A stretch of DNA of 64,000 nucleotides from Primula veris (Eukaryota > Streptophyta > Magnoliopsida > Ericales > Primulaceae). Below, in pieces: positions 55,415 to 64,000 of this stretch (its first letter is position 1; each line of letters opens with the position of its first letter). Under the pieces are notes generated by a model. It saw only the letters and a program-made list of their open reading frames with translations. It did no database searches and was not told the origin of the DNA. The stretch is taken from assembly GCA_963682055.1 (NCBI GenBank), contig OY821749.1:34077526-34141525 (forward strand), written 5' to 3'. The translations under genes and the position numbers were made by a program.

Positions 55415-56167
55415 GAAAAGAAAAAAAACCATGCATACTAATCAACATGCTCCAAAACTATTTGACAGGTTTGTCTGGATTATTGGAATTCTCTCGTTCT
55501 TCAGCTTTTTTAACAGTAGCCCACAATATGAATGATCCGTGTGCGACAACAAACATGATGGGACTACAGGTACTTTCTTTGTTTCCACTCCTGTATTTAT
55601 TTGTATTAATTTTTACGATGTCTCTATTGTTTGGCGTTGATCCCTTGTTTTGAATATCTTAATGTAACTCTTGAATTTACACGTGAACAGATAAAATTAA
55701 AGTTCCAAAAAACAACTCGTGTATGTATCGAAATTTGTCGACATGTAAATAGTATTAATCGTATTTTTGTTTGACTCTGTAACAACTATTCATCATGTTC
55801 TGCATTTTAATTTTTTTCCCTGTACAAATCAACTTATAATTTTGGGTATGAATGATCCGTCTGCGACAACAAACATGATGGGACTACAGGTACTTTCTTT
55901 GTTTCCACTCCTGTATTTATTTGTATTAATTTTTACGATGTCTCTATTGTTTGGCGTTTGATCCCTTGTTTTGAATATCTTAATGTAACTCTTGAATTTA
56001 CACGTGAACAGATAAAATTAAAGTTCCGAAAAACAACTCGTGTATGTATCGAAATTTGTCGACATGTAAATAGTATTAATCGTATTTTTGTTTGACTCTG
56101 TAACAACTATTCATCATGTTCTGCATTTTAATTTTTTTCCCTGTACAAATCAACTTATAATTTTGGG
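55415..56167 (+). repeat. 320-bp tandem duplication with exon-like piece
   Basis: Bases 55,527-55,846 are repeated at 55,847-56,167 with only about three differences (one G/C, one A/G, one extra T). Each copy starts TATGAATGATCCGT and holds GCGACAACAAACATGATGG, an open stretch reading MNDPCATTNMMGLQ (or MNDPSATT...) before GTACTTTC. The first copy continues the exon-like block shared with 50,601-50,750. The protein of origin is not recognised. Confidence 0.9.
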
Positions 56168-57601
56168 AAATAAAATACTATAAATCAGTGTTATTAATTA
56201 GCTTAGAGGTCACGCCATCAAACACTCTGTTTATTTATAACGCCACCGATTCTTCTCTACTAGTACTCTATATGTATACAGTGATTTTCGTTTCGGAGTC
56301 GAAACAAACACTGGGTGATTTTCGTTTCAGAGTCGAAACAAACACGGGGGTTTTCTCCTCTCTGTCAGCCTCTCTACATAATCCCTAATCAGACAGCTAT
56401 CTTCCCCTGCTCCTCCTTTTTTATTTATTTGTTTTTTAGGTATTATAAACCTTAGATATTCTTCTTATCTCGTCTACTCTTTTAACTTCGAATTTTTAAA
56501 ATCTGAACCTTCTTTATTGTTGTTTTTATGGGTTGTTTCTCTCTGTTGCTTAGCTGGATCAATGAATTTATTGTACCCTTTGCCAGCTATATACATAGAT
56601 TGGTTCACATCGGTGAGTGTATCTCCAATTATTTATTGTGCCTCATAAGCTATCAACATTCACTCAAGGTAGTGCTTTTGCTGGTACAAAATCCCATTGT
56701 TATTTCTAATCAAAAGTCCGTGTTTGCTGTAAGAAATCCGGATGACAAAATGTGATGGAATATAAAATGTATTTCTTAGATCCACGACTGTTTGTGAAGA
56801 CATTTTTTTTTCAATTAGGTACATTGTTTCTTTAACAATCCTTGCACCTAATTGAACATTACATTCTTTCTGGACTTTGACAAACTTGAATTACAAGTCC
56901 CCTTGTAGTAAGGAATCTTATGAGCGTAAGCCGCTCAAAGCCTAGGGTTCATCCCCCAGGTAGTGGATAAGAAAGGAGAAAACATGTTTACATACTAATG
57001 GAATTTCTAAGTATGGTAAAATATTAATTATTCTATCACAAGGACCGAGTTTCTTCATCAACCGGCACACCAATCCAAGAGTAGACATTACTTTAAACTT
57101 TCTTGCTTGTAGCAAACATTTGTCTAGATAAGTTTGTTCACTCTAGAAGGGGTGTCTAACGAGTCTGGTTTTTGTACCCCCTTTAACATGCCCCCTTTTC
57201 CAATTTTGACCCTTTCCGTATAAGAATAAAGGTAAGGTAAAGTAAATTAAAAATAATAACAATTCCACATTTAAATCAATATTTCGTTCGAAAATAATTA
57301 ATTTCGTTAACAGATTATAGAAATTCATTAACATGTATACACAATGGTATCAGTCAAATTTAGCGAATGTAGGAAAGGGGAGGATCTGGGCTCGTTTATA
57401 ATTATTGAAGGCACGAAAGCAGGAAGCATATCTATTGGGTTAATTACGAAGTTAAAGTTTTATAATTTTTCTAACGGCTCGTCCAGTCATGTATCTGCAT
57501 TGGGTTTTTATTACTACCCTAGTTCAGAAATGTGTCTGATTTGTTCCAAAAATTTAGTCTATGTAAATATCAGATTTGAGATCAAGTTTAATACTTTGTA
57601 G
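56168..57601. other. Mixed unique DNA before the telomere
   Basis: At 56,278-56,353 GTGATTTTCGTTTC plus GAGTCGAAACAAACAC is repeated twice in tandem. At 56,915-56,960 TAAGCCGCTCAAAGCCTAGG followed by GTTCATCCCCC has a B-box-like look and may be a SINE remnant. Frames of 60-85 codons have no recognisable domain. Confidence 0.4.
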
Positions 57602-57683
57602 AACTCATTGATGAAGAAGAGGCTGACGCTTCTGCGCCCTTGGACAGTTCCGAAAATATAAATGACGAAGAAATCTCATCAAG
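57602..57683 (+). pseudogene. Exon-like fragment of an unidentified gene
   Basis: An open stretch with coding character lies between TTTGTAG and GTAATT. It reads (E)LIDEEEADASAPLDSSENIN followed by DEEISS. It is acidic and serine-rich, unlike the AT-rich surroundings. No family is recognised and no partner exons are seen within the 140 bp left before the telomere-like repeats. Confidence 0.4.
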
Positions 57684-57821
57684 GTAATTATGCTGCTAGG
57701 GGCCTGACATATATAGCATTTGTTTATGTTCCAATTTGGAATGACATCATGTAGAGATAATCGATTTATCTTTTCATATTTGCAGTAATATTTTGTGAAT
57801 GAAGCCAATAAAAGAAACCTG

Positions 57822-58205
57822 TTTAGGGTTTAGGGTTTTAGGGTTTAGGGGTTTAGGGCTTAGGGGTTTAGGGTTTAGGGGGTTTCGGGCTTAGGGGCTT
57901 AGGGGTTTTGGGGTTTTGGGGCTTAGGGGCTTAGGGGTTTGGGGTTTTGGGGCTTTGGGGTTTTGGGTCTTTGGGGTTTTGGGTCTTTGGGGTTTTGGGC
58001 TTTGGGGTTCGGGGTTCCGGGGGTTCGGGGTTCCGGGGGTTTAGGGTTCAAAGGGTTTAGGGTTCGGGGTTCGGGTTCAAAGGGTTCGGGGTTCGGGTTC
58101 AAAGGGTTCGGGGTTCGGGTTCAAAGGGTTCGGGGTTCGGGTTCAAAGGGTTCGGGGTTCGGGTTCAAAGGGTTCGGGGTTCGGGTTCAAAGGGTTCGGG
58201 GTTCG
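57822..58205 (+). repeat. Variant telomere repeats at the base of the telomere
   Basis: Starts with a few TTTAGGG units, then variants such as CTTAGGGG, TTTTGGGG, CTTTGGGG and TTCGGGG. From about 58,070 to 58,200 a 22-bp higher-order unit, TTCAAAGGGTTCGGGGTTCG plus GG, is repeated about six times. The long Gly-rich frame here is an artefact. Confidence 0.92.
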
Positions 58206-61200
58206 GGGTTTAGGGTTTAGGGTTTAGGGTTTAGGGTTTAGGGTTTAGGGTTTAGGGTTTAGGGTTTAGGGTTTAGGGTTCAAAGGGTTCGGGGTTCGGG
58301 GTTCAAAGGTTTAGGGTTTAGGGTTTAGGGTTTAGGGTTTAGGGTTTAGGGTTTAGGGTTTAGGGTTTAGGGTTTAGGGTTTAGGGTTTAGGGTTTAGGG
58401 TTTAGGGTTTAGGGTTTAGGGTTTAGGGTTTAGGGTTTAGGGTTTAGGGTTTAGGGTTTAGGGTTTAGGGTTTAGGGTTTAGGGTTTAGGGTTTAGGGTT
58501 TAGGGTTTAGGGTTTAGGGTTTAGGGTTTAGGGTTTAGGGTTCAAGGGTTTAGGGTTTAGGGTTCAAAGGTTTAGGGTTTAGGGTTTAGGGTTTAGGGTT
58601 TAGGGTTTAGGGTTTAGGGTTTAGGGTTTAGGGTTTAGGGTTTAGGGTTTAGGGTTTAGGGTTTAGGGTTCAAAGGTTTAGGGTTTAGGGTTTAGGGTTT
58701 AGGGTTTAGGGTTTAGGGTTTAGGGTTTAGGGTTTAGGGTTTAGGGTTTAGGGTTTAGGGTTTAGGGTTTAGGGTTTAGGGTTTAGGGTTTAGGGTTTAG
58801 GGTTTAGGGTTTAGGGTTTAGGGTTTAGGGTTTAGGGTTTAGGGTTTAGGGTTTAGGGTTTAGGGTTTAGGGTTTAGGGTTTAGGGTTTAGGGTTTAGGG
58901 TTTAGGGTTTAGGGTTTAGGGTTTAGGGTTTAGGGTTTAGGGTTTAGGGTTTAGGGTTTAGGGTTTAGGGTTTAGGGTTTAGGGTTTAGGGTTTAGGGTT
59001 TAGGGTTTAGGGTTTAGGGTTTAGGGTTTAGGGTTTAGGGTTTAGGGTTTAGGGTTTAGGGTTTAGGGTTTAGGGTTTAGGGTTTAGGGTTTAGGGTTTA
59101 GGGTTTAGGGTTTAGGGTTTAGGGTTTAGGGTTTAGGGTTTAGGGTTTAGGGTTTAGGGTTTAGGGTTTAGGGTTTAGGGTTTAGGGTTTAGGGTTTAGG
59201 GTTTAGGGTTTAGGGTTTAGGGTTTAGGGTTTAGGGTTTAGGGTTTAGGGTTTAGGGTTTAGGGTTTAGGGTTTAGGGTTTAGGGTTTAGGGTTTAGGGT
59301 TTAGGGTTTAGGGTTTAGGGTTTAGGGTTTAGGGTTTAGGGTTTAGGGTTTAGGGTTTAGGGTTTAGGGTTTAGGGTTTAGGGTTTAGGGTTTAGGGTTT
59401 AGGGTTTAGGGTTTAGGGTTTAGGGTTTAGGGTTTAGGGTTTAGGGTTTAGGGTTTAGGGTTTAGGGTTTAGGGTTTAGGGTTTAGGGTTTAGGGTTTAG
59501 GGTTTAGGGTTTAGGGTTTAGGGTTTAGGGTTTAGGGTTTAGGGTTTAGGGTTTAGGGTTTAGGGTTTAGGGTTTAGGGTTTAGGGTTTAGGGTTTAGGG
59601 TTTAGGGTTTAGGGTTTAGGGTTTAGGGTTTAGGGTTTAGGGTTTAGGGTTTAGGGTTTAGGGTTTAGGGTTTAGGGTTTAGGGTTTAGGGTTTAGGGTT
59701 TAGGGTTTAGGGTTTAGGGTTTAGGGTTTAGGGTTTAGGGTTTAGGGTTTAGGGTTTAGGGTTTAGGGTTTAGGGTTTAGGGTTTAGGGTTTAGGGTTTA
59801 GGGTTTAGGGTTTAGGGTTTAGGGTTTAGGGTTTAGGGTTTAGGGTTTAGGGTTTAGGGTTTAGGGTTTAGGGTTTAGGGTTTAGGGTTTAGGGTTTAGG
59901 GTTTAGGGTTTAGGGTTTAGGGTTTAGGGTTTAGGGTTTAGGGTTTAGGGTTTAGGGTTTAGGGTTTAGGGTTTAGGGTTTAGGGTTTAGGGTTTAGGGT
60001 TTAGGGTTTAGGGTTTAGGGTTTAGGGTTTAGGGTTTAGGGTTTAGGGTTTAGGGTTTAGGGTTTAGGGTTTAGGGTTTAGGGTTTAGGGTTTAGGGTTT
60101 AGGGTTTAGGGTTTAGGGTTTAGGGTTTAGGGTTTAGGGTTTAGGGTTTAGGGTTTAGGGTTTAGGGTTTAGGGTTTAGGGTTTAGGGTTTAGGGTTTAG
60201 GGTTTAGGGTTTAGGGTTTAGGGTTTAGGGTTTAGGGTTTAGGGTTTAGGGTTTAGGGTTTAGGGTTTAGGGTTTAGGGTTTAGGGTTTAGGGTTTAGGG
60301 TTTAGGGTTTAGGGTTTAGGGTTTAGGGTTTAGGGTTTAGGGTTTAGGGTTTAGGGTTTAGGGTTTAGGGTTTAGGGTTTAGGGTTTAGGGTTTAGGGTT
60401 TAGGGTTTAGGGTTTAGGGTTTAGGGTTTAGGGTTTAGGGTTTAGGGTTTAGGGTTTAGGGTTTAGGGTTTAGGGTTTAGGGTTTAGGGTTTAGGGTTTA
60501 GGGTTTAGGGTTTAGGGTTTAGGGTTTAGGGTTTAGGGTTTAGGGTTTAGGGTTTAGGGTTTAGGGTTTAGGGTTTAGGGTTTAGGGTTTAGGGTTTAGG
60601 GTTTAGGGTTTAGGGTTTAGGGTTTAGGGTTTAGGGTTTAGGGTTTAGGGTTTAGGGTTTAGGGTTTAGGGTTTAGGGTTTAGGGTTTAGGGTTTAGGGT
60701 TTAGGGTTTAGGGTTTAGGGTTTAGGGTTTAGGGTTTAGGGTTTAGGGTTTAGGGTTTAGGGTTTAGGGTTTAGGGTTTAGGGTTTAGGGTTTAGGGTTT
60801 AGGGTTTAGGGTTTAGGGTTTAGGGTTTAGGGTTTAGGGTTTAGGGTTTAGGGTTTAGGGTTTAGGGTTTAGGGTTTAGGGTTTAGGGTTTAGGGTTTAG
60901 GGTTTAGGGTTTAGGGTTTAGGGTTTAGGGTTTAGGGTTTAGGGTTTAGGGTTTAGGGTTTAGGGTTTAGGGTTTAGGGTTTAGGGTTTAGGGTTTAGGG
61001 TTTAGGGTTTAGGGTTTAGGGTTTAGGGTTTAGGGTTTAGGGTTTAGGGTTTAGGGTTTAGGGTTTAGGGTTTAGGGTTTAGGGTTTAGGGTTTAGGGTT
61101 TAGGGTTTAGGGTTTAGGGTTTAGGGTTTAGGGTTTAGGGTTTAGGGTTTAGGGTTTAGGGTTTAGGGTTTAGGGTTTAGGGTTTAGGGTTTAGGGTTTA

Positions 61201-64000
61201 GGGTTTAGGGTTTAGGGTTTAGGGTTTAGGGTTTAGGGTTTAGGGTTTAGGGTTTAGGGTTTAGGGTTTAGGGTTTAGGGTTTAGGGTTTAGGGTTTAGG
61301 GTTTAGGGTTTAGGGTTTAGGGTTTAGGGTTTAGGGTTTAGGGTTTAGGGTTTAGGGTTTAGGGTTTAGGGTTTAGGGTTTAGGGTTTAGGGTTTAGGGT
61401 TTAGGGTTTAGGGTTTAGGGTTTAGGGTTTAGGGTTTAGGGTTTAGGGTTTAGGGTTTAGGGTTTAGGGTTTAGGGTTTAGGGTTTAGGGTTTAGGGTTT
61501 AGGGTTTAGGGTTTAGGGTTTAGGGTTTAGGGTTTAGGGTTTAGGGTTTAGGGTTTAGGGTTTAGGGTTTAGGGTTTAGGGTTTAGGGTTTAGGGTTTAG
61601 GGTTTAGGGTTTAGGGTTTAGGGTTTAGGGTTTAGGGTTTAGGGTTTAGGGTTTAGGGTTTAGGGTTTAGGGTTTAGGGTTTAGGGTTTAGGGTTTAGGG
61701 TTTAGGGTTTAGGGTTTAGGGTTTAGGGTTTAGGGTTTAGGGTTTAGGGTTTAGGGTTTAGGGTTTAGGGTTTAGGGTTTAGGGTTTAGGGTTTAGGGTT
61801 TAGGGTTTAGGGTTTAGGGTTTAGGGTTTAGGGTTTAGGGTTTAGGGTTTAGGGTTTAGGGTTTAGGGTTTAGGGTTTAGGGTTTAGGGTTTAGGGTTTA
61901 GGGTTTAGGGTTTAGGGTTTAGGGTTTAGGGTTTAGGGTTTAGGGTTTAGGGTTTAGGGTTTAGGGTTTAGGGTTTAGGGTTTAGGGTTTAGGGTTTAGG
62001 GTTTAGGGTTTAGGGTTTAGGGTTTAGGGTTTAGGGTTTAGGGTTTAGGGTTTAGGGTTTAGGGTTTAGGGTTTAGGGTTTAGGGTTTAGGGTTTAGGGT
62101 TTAGGGTTTAGGGTTTAGGGTTTAGGGTTTAGGGTTTAGGGTTTAGGGTTTAGGGTTTAGGGTTTAGGGTTTAGGGTTTAGGGTTTAGGGTTTAGGGTTT
62201 AGGGTTTAGGGTTTAGGGTTTAGGGTTTAGGGTTTAGGGTTTAGGGTTTAGGGTTTAGGGTTTAGGGTTTAGGGTTTAGGGTTTAGGGTTTAGGGTTTAG
62301 GGTTTAGGGTTTAGGGTTTAGGGTTTAGGGTTTAGGGTTTAGGGTTTAGGGTTTAGGGTTTAGGGTTTAGGGTTTAGGGTTTAGGGTTTAGGGTTTAGGG
62401 TTTAGGGTTTAGGGTTTAGGGTTTAGGGTTTAGGGTTTAGGGTTTAGGGTTTAGGGTTTAGGGTTTAGGGTTTAGGGTTTAGGGTTTAGGGTTTAGGGTT
62501 TAGGGTTTAGGGTTTAGGGTTTAGGGTTTAGGGTTTAGGGTTTAGGGTTTAGGGTTTAGGGTTTAGGGTTTAGGGTTTAGGGTTTAGGGTTTAGGGTTTA
62601 GGGTTTAGGGTTTAGGGTTTAGGGTTTAGGGTTTAGGGTTTAGGGTTTAGGGTTTAGGGTTTAGGGTTTAGGGTTTAGGGTTTAGGGTTTAGGGTTTAGG
62701 GTTTAGGGTTTAGGGTTTAGGGTTTAGGGTTTAGGGTTTAGGGTTTAGGGTTTAGGGTTTAGGGTTTAGGGTTTAGGGTTTAGGGTTTAGGGTTTAGGGT
62801 TTAGGGTTTAGGGTTTAGGGTTTAGGGTTTAGGGTTTAGGGTTTAGGGTTTAGGGTTTAGGGTTTAGGGTTTAGGGTTTAGGGTTTAGGGTTTAGGGTTT
62901 AGGGTTTAGGGTTTAGGGTTTAGGGTTTAGGGTTTAGGGTTTAGGGTTTAGGGTTTAGGGTTTAGGGTTTAGGGTTTAGGGTTTAGGGTTTAGGGTTTAG
63001 GGTTTAGGGTTTAGGGTTTAGGGTTTAGGGTTTAGGGTTTAGGGTTTAGGGTTTAGGGTTTAGGGTTTAGGGTTTAGGGTTTAGGGTTTAGGGTTTAGGG
63101 TTTAGGGTTTAGGGTTTAGGGTTTAGGGTTTAGGGTTTAGGGTTTAGGGTTTAGGGTTTAGGGTTTAGGGTTTAGGGTTTAGGGTTTAGGGTTTAGGGTT
63201 TAGGGTTTAGGGTTTAGGGTTTAGGGTTTAGGGTTTAGGGTTTAGGGTTTAGGGTTTAGGGTTTAGGGTTTAGGGTTTAGGGTTTAGGGTTTAGGGTTTA
63301 GGGTTTAGGGTTTAGGGTTTAGGGTTTAGGGTTTAGGGTTTAGGGTTTAGGGTTTAGGGTTTAGGGTTTAGGGTTTAGGGTTTAGGGTTTAGGGTTTAGG
63401 GTTTAGGGTTTAGGGTTTAGGGTTTAGGGTTTAGGGTTTAGGGTTTAGGGTTTAGGGTTTAGGGTTTAGGGTTTAGGGTTTAGGGTTTAGGGTTTAGGGT
63501 TTAGGGTTTAGGGTTTAGGGTTTAGGGTTTAGGGTTTAGGGTTTAGGGTTTGGGGTGGGTTTAGGGTTTAGGGTTTAGGGTTTAGGGTTTAGGGTTTAGG
63601 GTTTAGGGTTTAGGGTTTAGGGTTTAGGGTTTAGGGTTTAGGGTTTAGGGTTTAGGGTTTAGGGTTTAGGGTTTAGGGTTTAGGGTTTAGGGTTTAGGGT
63701 TTAGGGTTTAGGGTTTAGGGTTTAGGGTTTAGGGTTTAGGGTTTAGGGTTTAGGGTTTAGGGTTTAGGGTTTAGGGTTTAGGGTTTAGGGTTTAGGGTTT
63801 AGGGTTTAGGGTTTAGGGTTTAGGGTTTAGGGTTTAGGGTTTAGGGTTTAGGGTTTAGGGTTTAGGGTTTAGGGTTTAGGGTTTAGGGTTTAGGGTTTAG
63901 GGTTTAGGGTTTAGGGTTTAGGGTTTAGGGTTTAGGGTTTAGGGTTTAGGGTTTAGGGTTTAGGGTTTAGGGTTTAGGGTTTAGGGTTTAGGGTTTAGGG
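58206..64000 (+). repeat. Terminal telomere, (TTTAGGG)n
   Basis: About 5.8 kb of TTTAGGG runs to the end of the window, G-rich strand 5'->3' toward the end, as at a right-hand chromosome terminus. Interruptions of the TTCAAAGG type lie at about 58,279-58,310, 58,541, 58,563 and 58,669; from about 58,677 the array looks perfect except for one break, GGTTTGGGGTGGGTTT, at 63,547-63,562. The repeat type identifies a plant with Arabidopsis-type telomeres. The array may continue beyond the window. Confidence 0.98.

Noticed and set aside
57939..58220. 93-codon Gly-rich frame at the telomere base
   Set aside because: It is entirely made of variant telomere repeats read in one frame.

Overview
The window is the right-hand end of a plant chromosome. 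From about 58,200 to the last base it is (TTTAGGG)n, the Arabidopsis-type plant telomere repeat, in the orientation expected of a true right-hand terminus. The rest is a plant subtelomere: AT-rich, full of transposons, satellites and degenerate telomere-like arrays, with two nuclear genes for chloroplast NDH-complex proteins. The species cannot be named from the sequence alone; an angiosperm is clear.

Layout, left to right. 1-1,737: a possible 5' end of a minus-strand gene running off the left edge, microsatellites and a 505-bp hAT-like MITE with an 8-bp target duplication. 1,738-8,849: a full-length Copia LTR retrotransposon (element A, + strand, TSD AAACT). 8,855-14,624: two intact-looking three-exon genes in tandem, PnsB2/NDF2 (9,426-11,615) and its paralogue, probably NDF5 (12,308-14,151). 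14,625-21,455: a second Copia element (element B, - strand, TSD ATAAC) whose interior closely matches element A. The gene pair thus sits between two ~7-kb inverted arms. Both elements share the same frameshift and the same loss of the reverse-transcriptase active-site block, so they belong to a defective family that must have been mobilised in trans.

22,190-39,840 holds a ~117-bp AT-rich satellite in three blocks. Between the blocks (24,400-31,100) lie intron-containing gene fragments from unrelated genes: a BTB/NPH3-like exon, phosphoglycerate mutase (iPGAM) and splicing factor U2AF65. A perfect 127-bp copy of NDF2 exon 1 is fused directly to the satellite. 39,841-45,140 is a degenerate telomere-like array that changes strand at ~40,190, first G-rich then C-rich, the arrangement left by a head-to-head telomere fusion or inversion.

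45,140-57,820 is a mosaic of MITE remnants, repeated leader/intron-like blocks also found at 24-31 kb, an HSP70 exon fragment, a 320-bp tandem duplication and some exon-like pieces. 57,822-58,205 is variant telomere repeat grading into the telomere proper.

Functionally, only the NDF2/NDF5 pair can be called with confidence as working genes; they act in assembly and accumulation of the chloroplast NAD(P)H dehydrogenase-like complex of cyclic electron flow around photosystem I. I see no rRNA genes, CRISPR arrays or operons. Most long reading frames in the satellite and telomere-like arrays are repeat artefacts. I found no undescribed molecular system that the sequence itself can prove; the strongest leads are the shared defective Copia family with unlike LTRs, the filler-DNA copy of NDF2 and the strand-switching interstitial telomere array.
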